Shown here: piece by piece, positions 9,470-19,139 of the stretch
Position numbering within the stretch: position 1 is the stretch's first letter
Layout: the number at the start of each line of letters is the position of its first letter
Assembly (NCBI GenBank): GCA_023974075.1
Contig: CM043798.1
Location: forward strand, 8,449,673-8,513,672
Source of the DNA: Chaenocephalus aceratus
Lineage: Eukaryota; Chordata; Actinopteri; Perciformes; Channichthyidae
Reading direction: 5' to 3'
Length of the DNA stretch: 64,000 bases
The notes under the pieces: model-generated
Seen by the model: only the letters and a program-made list of their open reading frames with translations
What the model was told of the DNA's origin: nothing
Databases searched by the model: none
Translations under genes and position numbers: made by a program

Positions 9470-9635
9470 AACCGGAAGCGGTGGCGGTACATCCGGTCGA
9501 ACGAGTCGGGACTTCCGGTATAATGAGGCGGGACTTCCGGTTTTCAAAATAAAAATAAAAAGGCGGGACTTCCGGTATAATGAGACGGGACTTCCGGTTT
9601 TCAAAATAAAAATAAAAAGGCGGGACTTCCGGCCA
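9470..9635. repeat. GGGACTTCCGG tandem array
   Basis: A ~55-60-bp unit repeats about two and a half times. It contains GGCGGGACTTCCGGTATAATGA and GGACTTCCGGTTTTC followed by an AAAATAAAAATAAAAA spacer. Five GGGACTTCCGG motifs occur, plus a CCGGAAGC in the opposite sense just upstream. ACTTCCGG is the core of ETS-factor (GABPA-type) sites. CpG-rich blocks alternate with AT-rich spacers. Confidence 0.8.
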
Positions 9636-9832
9636 AAAAGGGGCGGGGCGACCTGTCACTTTTTCTGCATACTAATGAGATTGACATGGCATTTGTATCA
9701 CTACTTCCCTTCACTAAGAATGAAATAAATATGTTTTTATTTGTATGAATTTATGTGTCATTTATCAGATAAGACCACCGTCCCCACCCAAAGCCCCGCC
9801 GCTGCCAAAATCTCACTCTGAACTCTGTTCAA

Positions 9833-9846
9833 AACTTGAGAGCCCT
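9833..9846 (-). mobile_element. hAT-type terminal inverted repeat, end 2
   Basis: A second ACTTGAGAGCCCTG, directly abutting L1 sequence at 9848. Together with 8767-8780 it shows that one hAT-like element split the L1 copy; the sixmer CAAAAG beside each end is the probable target duplication. Confidence 0.55.
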
Positions 9847-9847
9847 G

Positions 9848-11478
9848 CTTTTGTGATGTTAACCCCTAAATATTTAATTGTATCCATGTCCCATCTAATT
9901 CTGTATTTGTCTTTGATCTCTGGTGTTGGTGTGTAGTTTAGTGCTAAAATCTGTGTCTTTGTCACGTTTAGTTTGTACCCTGAGTATTGTCCATATTCCT
10001 CCAGTAAATCCATCAGTATCGGGAAGCCCACGTCTGGTCGCCCGTTAGTGCAGCTAGCTAACCAGATGCTAACAACACGTCCCTGCTGGCACCGGTCCCT
10101 CTCTCTCCCTCTCTCCCTCTCTCCCTCTCCGTCTCTCCCTCCCTCTCTCTCTATCACACTAAATGCGCTATTGCCACACACACAGAGCCGAGTTTGAATG
10201 ACGCAAGCACACGTTTATTTCCATGCAACTCTCTGATTGGTCTGGTGTCATGCCTCTGTTGCATTCACTGAACACGGGAAATTACAGTTCTGCCTTCCTC
10301 TCTTGTGTCATGATGAGGTTCACGTAAAGCAAGGTTAATGTATTATATTATTGAGGGAGAATTGTCCGGGGCTACAGAAAAAACATTCTGGGCTAAAGTC
10401 CCAATTTGTGTTCTAAACCTCCTGCCTCAACCCCCTTTATATTCTGGTTCTGCCTAATTGCTTGGGCCAATGGTTCGATGAAGATATCAAAAAGTGTTGG
10501 GGAGAGACAGCAGCCCTGTCTTGTCGACCTCTCTAATTTAATCCGATCCGTCAGACTACCGTTCACTTTCACTCTAGCTGTTGGTTCATGATGCAATGAT
10601 TTTATACATTTGATTGACTTTTCATTAAATCCAAACTTTTCTAAGACATTATACAAATAGACCCAATCCTATCAAAAGCTTTTTCTGCATCTATACTCAC
10701 TAAAATTGCACTGTCTCCCCTCCTTTGGGCCTCCTCCACTATATGAATTGTTTTCCTTATATTATCTTGCATCTGTCTCCCTCTAATAAAAACCAGTCTG
10801 GTCCTCATCTATAATGTCGGGCATGAATGTCTCAAATCTTTTCGAAATTATGGACGTATACATCTTGTAGTCTACATTAAGTATGGATATTGGTCTAAAG
10901 CTACTACATAATTCTTTATCCTTGCCTTCCTTGGGAATTGTAGTAATGATAGCATCTTTCCATGACGGGGGAGTTTTGTTCTCTTTCATAGTATATTTAA
11001 ATGATGCCAACAGTAAGGGTCTATTTCCGATTTGAATATCTTATAAAATTCGGATGGCAGCCTGTCGCTGCCTGGTGACTTGCTATTTTTAATTCTACTA
11101 ATTGCATCCCCCATCTCTTTTTCTGTAATATCTGAGTTCAATAACCTATTCTGTTCTTCTCCTATCGATGGTAGGTCCAGCCCCTCTAAAAATGCCTTCA
11201 TACTCTCTTCCTCTGCTGCAGTTGGTTGTGCGTATAGTGTCCTATAATAATCCTCAAATGCTCTCTCTATGTCCTCCGGCTCTCTTAGTAACTCATTGGT
11301 TTTAGGATTCCTAATCTTATGTATAGTGTTTAATGTTTGTTGTGGCCTTATCTTTCTAGCCAATAATGTATTTGCTTTGGGCCCCCCTTCATAATATGCC
11401 TGCTTTACAAACCTAGCTTTCTTCTCCACCTCTATTAATAATATATGTTCTATCTTTCTTCTAATGTCCTTGTGAAGC
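9848..11478 (-). pseudogene. L1-clade LINE ORF2, N-terminal part (interrupted)
   Basis: Minus-strand L1 ORF2 runs from the endonuclease/RT linker through the RT fingers and palm. Landmarks include [109 protein letters not shown] and IKYLGVNITK. Frames change near 11000, 10780 and 10660. An insertion (10042-10395) sits exactly where the catalytic YxDD should follow EHKLGL, and the YADD codons are absent. Upstream, the copy is cut at 11479 by an LTR-like repeat. Confidence 0.85.
10042..10395 (-). mobile_element. short non-autonomous repeat X inserted in L1
   Basis: In minus orientation this begins TAGCCCAGAATGTTTTTTC and ends GCTAGCTGCACTAACGG. A second copy of the same family lies at 15036-16118, enlarged by a nested element. 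It contains a (CCCTCTCT)n tract, a GACCAATCAGAGAG CCAAT-type block and an AATAAACGTG box on the other strand. The ends are not inverted repeats of each other, so the class is uncertain (SINE, solo LTR or a promoter-like fragment). Confidence 0.6.
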
Positions 11479-11826
11479 TGACCGTTGAGCGGCCCAGACC
11501 AAGCAAGGAGGCAGAGGCAGAACGTCCAAAAATATAACCCGACGTGGGCATTTATTAAAAACATGGGCACAACGTTCACAGCTTCAATCCTGCTGTTCTC
11601 CTTGCACACATCCTGCAGCCACAAGGATCTCACACACACACCCAGCCCTCTCAACAGACAGGGAAACAGAGCCTAAATACACACACTCTAATCAGCACAA
11701 CAAGACACAGGTGAGGGGGGGAAGAGACAACACAGGACACCAGGTGCACACAATCATCAGCCACAGACAACATATACTGTGCAATCACGCTAATAAAGTG
11801 CCATATTACCCGGCCTGAAGCCGTCA
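11479..11826 (-). mobile_element. probable solo LTR
   Basis: On the minus strand it runs from TGACGGCTTCAGG to GCTCAACGGTCA. It carries CACCTGGTG, a TTTAGGCTCTG promoter-like stretch and a TTTAATAAATGCCC polyadenylation box, a layout like the solo LTR at 61985-62385. It interrupts or truncates the L1 at 11478. I could not find a clean target duplication, so the outer boundary may lie a few bases further right. Confidence 0.45.
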
Positions 11827-11838
11827 GTCCATAGTGAC

Positions 11839-12440
11839 GGTCCACATTAATACAAATGATCCCAATACGTATGATTGTATGAACTATGAAAATATCTTAA
11901 AATCAATACAAATGTATTTATTATAAACGTTAGTCCTTAACATCTATCACTGTGTATATCACCATTCAAACATCTTTTAAAAGTTGAACAAACCCCACAG
12001 CTCAGTAAAGACTGTGAAATGTTGACTTTATTTGATCATTTCAGTAAAAACTAACGTTCATATGTCTCTTTTTGATTATAATACTGATGAACGTTCAGAA
12101 CAAAGCACTTTGGCAACTTACCACATACGTTTTAAAATGCTTAATAAGCACCGTAACTTTCATGATATCATTTCTCGGTCATAATCGTTTGTTTCCGTGA
12201 ACGGCCGACTGTTGAGTGACGGCAAATGCTGCGGCTGCAATGCATTGTGGGGCAGCATTTTCTCCTCTCCTTTCGGTGAGGGAGGTCCAGTGGTTCCTAA
12301 GCTAAAGGAGGTTATAAAGGAAGTTTGAAACCTCCTTTCCTTTCATTTGGAGAATTGGAACGGCACTGACATGGCTGTCACTGACATACTTCCGGGTCAT
12401 TTCACTTGGTTAGGAAGGTTCCTAAGCTAAATGGACTATT
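11839..12440 (+). repeat. left arm of 0.6-kb inverted repeat pair
   Basis: It runs from GGTCCACATTAATAC to CTAAATGGACTATT and is the reverse complement of 16219-16830 with moderate divergence. The arms enclose 3.8 kb filled by other nested elements. They could be long TIRs of one transposon (about 5 kb in total) or two opposed copies of a repeat. No clear target duplication was found beside the outer ends. Confidence 0.8.
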
Positions 12441-13440
12441 GGAACGCAACCAATATCTCGGAAAACAAACAAAAATAGAAATAAACATATATTACTGTCC
12501 AAGACCCTTAAACAGTAAAAGCTTGAAATGCAGACCTACAAACAGACTTAACATTAAACCTGACCGGAATAACGTCCTGTCCGGACATGGTCTGTATCAG
12601 TCTGTCCACAGGTTTGACCAGCCGGCCAAGTCGTGTTCTAACCTGAGTCTGCAGAGTGGAAAGGGCAGACCGTGCTTGTGAAGTCTGGTCAACGAAAGCC
12701 CTCAATGGCTAGGTCAGCGGCTCTGTTCACTCTTATCCCGTAATCTACTGGGCTCTCTCTGTGCTTAGGCATTGTGGCATAAAAGTCTGCAAGGGGAAGG
12801 CATGAGGAAGCATCACTGAAATACTGAAGAAGAATGTCATATATCAGTTCTGGTCTATTCTTTACATCAAGCGCTGCATTACTGCGCAGGGCAATCTTCA
12901 CAATGTCTCTGGCCTTGCCCGTCAGATGACTAATTATTTCCTCTGACTGTTCCTGCACCGGAACTCCTTGTTTTCTGAGGTAAATCTTAATGACATCAAT
13001 CCAGTCGTGGACTGAGAGTTTGTCAGTACTGTCACCTTTGAATCTCTGTAACTCTCTGTCAGGTTTAATATGTACTGTCACATGTGGGATGTCATGTCTG
13101 GTAGTCTCACATTGTGTATTGTTATTCACAGAAGCAGCATTACAATCAGTAATCATGTTTACAACACCAGCTGACATCAGCTTTGCCACAATAGATTCAC
13201 CGATTTGTGCTCCCAACTGTCCTACCATGTCTGTTAGATGGTGAATGGCTTCTACATCACTACCAGGGGTGGAAGTATATGGACCCTCCCTCACAGACAC
13301 TCTAGCGGGGGTATAACCAGGGCTCTGACCCAACCCAGTATCAGCATAACCATCCGGTTTAGCTGTTGAATGTTCCACTTCTCTACTGTTAGCAAGGTTA
13401 CTAAGCCAAGCACCTCTTCCTTATGGCAAAGTAGGACTTG
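12441..13440 (-). pseudogene. LTR-retrotransposon gag fragment
   Basis: Frame 12689-13378 on the minus strand encodes about 230 residues. A variable N-terminal part (with HHLTDMVGQLGAQ) is followed by a capsid-like helical region: HIKPDRELQRFKGDSTDKLSVHDWI, shown here as two landmarks RELQRFKGD and KLSVHDWI, then LTGKARDIVKIALRS and YDILLQYFSD. This layout is typical of Ty3- and BEL-type Gag. The frame begins at a non-ATG codon, so the true start may be upstream. A second frame (12508-12705, AFVDQTSQARSALSTLQTQ) continues the protein after a shift. Pol is absent. The LTR and PBS to its right place it as the 5' part of a minus-strand element. Confidence 0.6.
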
Positions 13441-13668
13441 AAAAATAATTTTCCATGTTCACTGTCGAGACTGCGTTTAACTTTTAAATAAAATGAATGA
13501 AGCATACATGGAAAGACACTGAGTAATACACTAAGGACAGGCAATGTAAAACATGAACCCTACAACCACATACCTTCACAAACTAACCACACAGTAAACT
13601 TGAATGAAGATCAGAGTAGCTGGCTGCACAGCATCCGCGGCGATGAGCATCAAGCTGATCTGACGATC

Positions 13669-13686
13669 CGAAGGGTCACGGCACCA
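13669..13686 (-). promoter_or_regulatory. primer-binding site of minus-strand LTR element
   Basis: Immediately after the LTR end (...CGTTACA on the minus strand) comes TGGTGCCGTGACCC, the usual TGG-start form of a tRNA primer-binding site. I do not assign the tRNA. Confidence 0.55.
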
Positions 13687-13687
13687 G

Positions 13688-14360
13688 TGTAACGGGTCAC
13701 AACCGTACGCGACCTGTTATCGATCAGGAAACGACAGCGAAGCATCTGGGTGTCTTTTCTGGCATTTATTCTGAGAACAAAAACAACCGTAAATATCACT
13801 CAAAAATACAATTTCTTAAGGTGAAAACTTAACAAAAATGGGTTAATAATATACCCAAATTGACACTTAACAACATACATCACTTTCATAAACTTAAATA
13901 GTTGGTTTACGACACAAAATTGTAATGAACTGTAACACAATTCTTAGCACAGCTTACCCTCAGCAGTGCTCACTTCAGTGTGAGGGGAAAGCAGAAATGA
14001 CATACAGCAAGTAGAAAACGATGTGCAACGGGAAAGTGCACTAGAAAGATTACTCGAAAATATTAAAAGGAAACAATCTCATAGAAATAAAATTCACAAC
14101 CTATTGTAAATCGTAATTTATAAACTAATAATTATGTATACACATTTTTAACTCTGTTATACTAGCATGTATGCTACGGAGCTAAACAACAAGGCAAGAG
14201 CTTGAGATGTTAGGGAAAACGTTGTTTTTATGCAAGCTAAAAAGAATGACCGAAACGTAGCAGACTACCTGTATAAGATTGCAATTGTAAACACGTTCTT
14301 GCTAGCCTAATATGAACCACTAGCTTGTGTTCATAGTAGGTTGGCATATTACACTGAACA
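13688..14360 (-). mobile_element. 5' LTR of gag-bearing retrotransposon
   Basis: 673 bp, starting TGTTCAGTGTAATATGCC and ending CCCGTTACA on the minus strand (TG...CA). It is followed by a PBS and then gag. Its first ~150 bp recur, diverged, at 25663-25806. I saw no partner 3' LTR in the window, so the element is truncated on its 3' side. Confidence 0.6.
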
Positions 14361-14411
14361 AGCCATTGACTCAGTCAGTGGCATCGCCTGGCCTGGGTAT
14401 CCGGGGCTTTA

Positions 14412-15032
14412 AGGCCCTGACACACCAACCCGATTTTGGGAGTCAGAGGCCGTCAGAGGCTGTCGGGCATTCGCGGCGCCGTAGTCAGGTTGGTGTGTCC
14501 CGCACCGTCGACCGTGACACGCCTTATTTGGACTGCCAGACCCGATGCATGGCCGATTCAACATGTTGAATCGGCCATGCATCGGGTCTGGCAGTCGGAC
14601 CAAATAATCACTCTGATTGGCTGTTCAGCTAGTGAATCAGTGCATGAGAAGCGAAGCGGAAGTGAGGGACGTAAACAAACCATTTAAGAAGGCATACACA
14701 GACTGCTATTCATTTTCATCTCATCATGGCGATCTGGAATGATGCAAACGAAGACCTGCTCATCACCTTGATCCAGGAGAGGCCAGCTCTGTATGATATT
14801 ACGGAGAAAAGATACTCTTCTTCTTCTCTGTCTTCCGGTTGTTGCCTCTTTTGAATGACGAATACACACTACCGCCGCCTGCTGGTAAGGAGAGTTATTG
14901 CCACTCACGCACTGAAGTCGGTGCAGTGTGTTCCCGTGCGACACATGGCCAAAACGCAGGAGAACACGGCCAGGCAACAGCCGACTTCAGCGTCGGCTAG
15001 TCCTCTGGTGACTGCTTGGTGTGTCAGGGCCT
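14412..15032. mobile_element. Harbinger-type MITE (621 bp)
   Basis: Terminal inverted repeats AGGCCCTGACACACCAA / TTGGTGTGTCAGGGCCT are flanked by the 3-bp duplication TTA (14409-14411 and 15033-15035), as expected for PIF/Harbinger. The interior has no transposase. It holds a perfect 66-bp palindrome, and a ~100-bp segment (14820-14915) that recurs inverted at 28180-28280. It inserted into the end of repeat X. Confidence 0.75.
14531..14596. repeat. perfect 66-bp palindrome
   Basis: The two 33-bp halves, GACTGCCAGACCCGATGCAT... and its exact reverse complement, meet at ACA|TGT with no spacer. It lies in the centre of the Harbinger MITE and could extrude as a cruciform. Confidence 0.9.
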
Positions 15033-15035
15033 TTA

Positions 15036-16118
15036 GCCCCGAATGTTTTTTCTGTAGCCCCGGACAATTCTCCCTCAATAATATAATACATTAACCTTGC
15101 TTTACGTGAACCTCATCATGACACAAGAGAGGAAGGCAGAACTGTAATTTCTCGTGTTCAGTGAATGCAACAGAGACATGACACCAGACCAATCAGAGAG
15201 TTGCATGGAAATAAACGTGTGCTTGTGTCATTCAAACTCGGCTCTGTGTGTGTGGCAATAGCGCATTTAATGTGATCAGTGTTGCCAACTTGGCGACTTT
15301 CTCGTTACATTTGGCGGCTTTCCAAACCCTCCGGCTACTTATTTTTGTCAAAAGCGACTAACGACTAATCTAACGACTTGTAATGGTGCTATTAAGGACT
15401 TTTCTGGTGTTTGGAGACTCACGTATTGTTCTGCAGTTAACGAGCTGCCGTGAGCCCCTCAGCCCTCCCATAGTACTCACAGGCGCGCAGACTCACAGTT
15501 GCCTCCCGCAGCAGCTCCGCTGCAGTCAGAGTAGAGAGGAGACAACCTCACTCTCCCGCGTCGAGACAGCTTCAGTCACTTAATCACCTCGTCCACTGTG
15601 TGTGTGCCTCTCTGACTGTGACAAGCTAAACATCCACGTAAGTCATCGTGTCACAGTCTAAACTGTATTCACAAAAGTACAGAAAGGAGTGGGAATCAAA
15701 TCCTGAGTTTAAAAGATGGTTGAAGACATTTATTGGAGATGACACACGGGCATACTATACTGCCTTTATTGTAATGGAGATTTCTACTAAAAACTACTAA
15801 AACTATTTCTACTTTCTACTTTTTCTAATAGAGACATTTCTGATCTACTGTCGTCTGGATTTACTCTGGTGGTTTCAAGTTTTGATCCTTGAAGGGGGTG
15901 GAACGTTATTTTACCGCCATTACATGATATGCAAATTGGGCGATGACGTCATTTAGGGACTTCTGGCGACTTTTCGGACAGCCAATAGCTACTTTCCTTA
16001 CTATGGAGTTGGCAACACTGAGTGTGATAGAGAGGGAGAGAGGGAGAGAGGGAGAGAGACGGACCGGTGCCAGCAGGGACCGTGTTGTTAGCATCTGGTT
16101 AGCTAGCTGCACTAACGG
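15036..16118 (+). mobile_element. repeat X, second copy, carrying a nested hAT MITE
   Basis: Same family as 10042-10395, here on the plus strand from GCCCCGAATGTTTTTTC to GCTAGCTGCACTAACGG. Without the nested element it is about 330 bp. Immediately downstream, at about 16190, GAGCCTCAG|GTGAGC looks like a splice donor, so X may include or neighbour a promoter and first exon. Confidence 0.6.
15277..16020. mobile_element. hAT-type MITE (744 bp)
   Basis: The 14-bp TIR CAGTGTTGCCAACT is perfect at both ends. The 8-bp flanks AATGTGAT (15269-15276) and AGTGTGAT (16021-16028) are a one-mismatch target duplication, and the empty site is visible in the other X copy (GTGTGATAGAGAG). The TIR-adjacent TTGGCGACTTTCTCG and its inverted remnant at the right end are typical of this fish hAT family. 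No transposase. Confidence 0.85.
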
Positions 16119-16218
16119 ACATAAGGAGCTGTTTGTTCCACAACAAGCTGGAGGAGAGTCCTCTCCTCTCAGACTGAGAGCCTCAGGTGAGCTAAAGGAC
16201 TATCTGAGGCTGAAGTCG

Positions 16219-16830
16219 AATAGTCCATTTAGCTTAGGAACCTTCCTAACGGAGTGAAATGACCCGGAAGTCCCTCAGTGGCAGCCATGATAAGTGCCGT
16301 TCGAATTCTCTAGTCTAGATGATAGGAAAGGAGGTTTCAAACTTCCTTTATAACCCCCTTTAGCTTAGGAACCACTGGACCTCCCTTACCGAAAGGAGAG
16401 GAGAAAATGCTGCCCCACAATGCCTTTCAGCCGCAGCATTTGCCGTCGCACAACAGTCGCACAACAGTTGGCCGTTCACGGAAACAAACGATTATGACCG
16501 AGAAATTATATCATGAAAGTTACGGTGCTTATTAAGCATTTTAAAACGTATGTGGTAAGTTGCCAAAGTGCTTTGTTTTGAACGTTCATCAGTATTATAA
16601 TCAAAAAGAGAAATATCAACGTTAGTTTTCACTGAAATTATCAAATAAAGTCAACATTTCACTGAGCTGTGTGGGGTTTATTCAACTTTTAAAAGATGTT
16701 TGAATGGTGATGTACACAGTGATAGATGTTAAGAACTAACGTTTATAATAAATACATTTGTATTGATTTTAAGATATTTTCATAGTTCATACAATCATAC
16801 GTATTGGGATCATTTGTATTAATGTGGACC
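16219..16830 (-). repeat. right arm of 0.6-kb inverted repeat pair
   Basis: Inverted counterpart of 11839-12440, ending AATGTGGACC. Internal landmarks shared with the left arm are CCGCAGCATTTGCCGTC, AACAAACGATTATGACCGA and AACGTATGTGGTAAGT, the last a possible splice donor. Confidence 0.8.
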
Positions 16831-16893
16831 GGAGGGAGAGGGTGACGAGCATAAGTTTCACTTTCCTTTTTTATTTCAATTCCAACTTTGGTC

Positions 16894-17179
16894 CATCCAT
16901 CCATCTTCTCCCGCTTATCCGTGGTCGGGTCGTGGGGGTAGCAGTTCCAGCAGAGAGCCCCAAACTTTCTTTTCCCTGGCGACATCAACCAGCTCTGACT
17001 GGGGGATCCCAAGGCGCTCCCAGGCCAGCGAAGAGATATAATCCCTCCACCTGGTCCTAGGTCTACCCCTTGGTCTCTTCCCAGCTGGACGTGCCTGGAA
17101 CACCTCCCTAGGGAGGCGCCCAGGTGGCATCCTAACTAGGTGCCCGAACCACCTCAACTGGCTTCTTTCGACGCCAGTT
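16894..17179 (-). mobile_element. 5'-truncated RTE/Rex3-like LINE tail
   Basis: On the minus strand the last ~80 codons of an RT-type polyprotein (WFGHLVRMPPGRLPREVFQA, then GKRPRGRPRTRWRDYI) run into a 3' end with (GATG)n. An 11-bp target duplication, CAACTTTGGTC, flanks it at 16883-16893 and 17180-17190, so it is a complete but severely 5'-truncated insertion. Clade assignment is by the tail form and from memory. Confidence 0.7.
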
Positions 17180-17551
17180 CAACTTTGGTCATGAAGAATA
17201 TGTTTCTCTGTTGTCCACAGGGGCGCCGTAAGGGGGTGAAAAGTTAGGATGATTCTAAGGGCCCATGACTGACAGGGGCCCCAAAACATTTTAGAACATT
17301 AAGAAAAAATCTTTAAGTAACCTTTCATCAATCATCAATAATTAACATTAATATAACGTCATATTGATGATGTACTCACTAAACTTATGATTCATTTAAC
17401 TTATTTTCTTCCAAAAGTTAATTATCCAAAGCATGAAACACCCCCCTCTATTTACAGGTTTGGTCCTGCCTCCAAACGCTGTGCAGCACCGGCCCTTTCT
17501 GGCAGAGAGTGAGAGCATGTGAGGAGGGATGCTAGTACTTACGTGTGTACG

Positions 17552-17663
17552 ATGTCTCAACGACTAACAAAGTCAGGCTTTCAAGAAAGAAAAGAAAGGA
17601 GAGAAAGACAAGAGAGAGGGACTAAAGGGCGACAGTATGTCACCCAGTTTTTCAAAAGAAAAG
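17552..17663 (+). pseudogene. hAT transposase N-terminal exon
   Basis: ATG at 17552 opens MSQRLTKSGFQERKERRE and a Lys/Arg-rich segment ending VTQFFKRK, followed by the splice donor AAG|GTGAGT. This matches the start of the DUF4371/ZMYM-like hAT transposases common in fish, which begin with a short Ser/Lys-rich tail and a T-x-FF motif before a zinc finger. The next exon is not recognisable here. Confidence 0.65.
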
Positions 17664-17752
17664 GTGAGTGTGGTCCATGAGTGGTGGAAATTAGTCTGTT
17701 AGCTAAGCGTAGTCCATTGTAAATAATAATTGTAATGTTTTGCTGACATTAA

Positions 17753-18135
17753 AGGTGGGGTAGGTAAGTTTGAGAAACCGGCTCGAGATACACTTTTTGT
17801 TATATTCCATGGAATGCTCTTAACATCCCGATAGCAATGAATATCTTAAGAGCTTTGACAAAAAATCCATTAAAAAATGTCATCTGTGGAAGCCGTGACG
17901 CTGTAAAAAGCACGACCAATCATCTGAGCCGGCCCGGCTAAAGTAACTGGATGGCCTACCTGCCTGTCAGCCTCCATCTGTGCACAAACTCATCTCGTGC
18001 CCTCATTGGTCATGTGCGCGTTCATGTGTGTGTTAGAGGAGGGGCTCTGTAAGGAAGTGGCAGATTGTTTCCGGTTGTGTATTTTCAAATTCTAGCGCAC
18101 TCGAGCTGGTTTCTCCAAAATTAACTACCCCACCT
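17753..18135. mobile_element. TTAA-flanked MITE (383 bp)
   Basis: TIR AGGTGGGGTAG with an extended inverted GAAACC region, flanked by TTAA at 17749-17752 and 18136-18139. TTAA duplications are made by piggyBac and Kolobok transposases; the family is not decided. No coding sequence. Confidence 0.75.
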
Positions 18136-18328
18136 TTAAGTACTGTTAATATCTTCACAGAAAATGCTGAGGTTTTTCATTTCACTCCTCTTTTAGCTGA
18201 CATTTAATAAATGCAGGTACATTTTTAGCAGCTATTCATACTAAATCAGTTGTCCCTCCCCCTGGTGCCAGGACCAACAGATCCATCTCTAGGCTCAGCA
18301 GCCCTGTCCCCCCATAAGGCTTTGCAGT

Positions 18329-18428
18329 CTTGCCATGCTGTCCATTGAAAGCCAGTTGGCTAGAAAGCTGGACTTCAAGGACTTGATCAGTGACTTTGCC
18401 TGTAAGAAGGCTAGGCGCTGGGCTCTTG
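18329..18428 (+). pseudogene. hAT transposase C-terminal (dimerisation) exon
   Basis: The frame LAMLSIESQLARKLDFKDL, then ISDFACKKARRWAL, follows an acceptor-like TTTGCAG and ends at a GTGAG donor-like site. The L-x-x-L-S-I-E-x-x-L...LDF-x-DLI-x-DFA pattern is the end of the hAT C-terminal dimerisation domain. In most family members it is the terminal exon. Confidence 0.75.
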
Positions 18429-19139
18429 GTGAGTAAGGCTGAGCCAGAGCTTGTGATAACTGTTAAAGGGCAAGGCTATGGTAACGATATTGGATCACTA
18501 CACACAAGATGCATGATGAGAAAAAGACTGAGAACAGGTAATAGGCTCTGATTTAGTACCACCATCCGGCCTTTCCATTTCCGTTTTGTTGTTCGTTTAC
18601 ACTTTAATACCCGCTTATTTTGTAGTTGGTACAGTATGTATATTTAATTAAAAAAACTGCTGCTTATGTTATTCTTTTTGTTATAGCATTTTATAAATGA
18701 TAATATTGGTATTAATGTTCACTTTATTTTAATTTAAGAGGTCATGTAAAGTTATATTTATTTAGATTTTTGAATGTTCCATTAACATTTTTTATTAAAA
18801 AGGCATGTAAACCATAAAAGATTACTATTGAGGTCTATTGTCAGGAATGTTAGTGTTATATCAAATAGTGAATTCTACTGCAGTAGAATGTTGCACGTCT
18901 GCACAGTGTTATATGTTCACCGCTCAGTGTCAGTAAATATTGTGCAGTTAGTATTGGACTACAAGCAAGCCTGTACAGGTAGAGTAATTTAAAGCCTAAA
19001 TGAGTCGGTTGGGTTCTGGAGGTGTGGTTACAGCATTGTGCTTGGTTGGCGTGGCCTGGGCCTGGTGGTGGGGCCCAATGTGATATATTTTCATGGGGCC
19101 CAATTTCCCAAAATCCCTGGCGGCGCCCCTGATTGTCCA

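Larger units (their letters stand above)
17218..19131 (+). mobile_element. hAT transposon with transposase exon remnants (1.9 kb)
   Basis: The TIR CAGGGGCGCCG is at both ends, with 8-bp flanks GTTGTCCA / ATTGTCCA (one mismatch). The interior keeps two recognisable transposase exons (17552-17663 and 18329-18428) and a nested TTAA-flanked MITE (17753-18135). The remaining interior is AT-rich with no coding sequence; the central catalytic part of the transposase is missing, so the copy is a non-autonomous deletion derivative. Confidence 0.85.

Noticed and set aside
14409..14687. 80-83-aa ORFs across the Harbinger MITE
   Set aside because: They are symmetrical readings of the perfect palindrome and change completely with one base; no transposase similarity.
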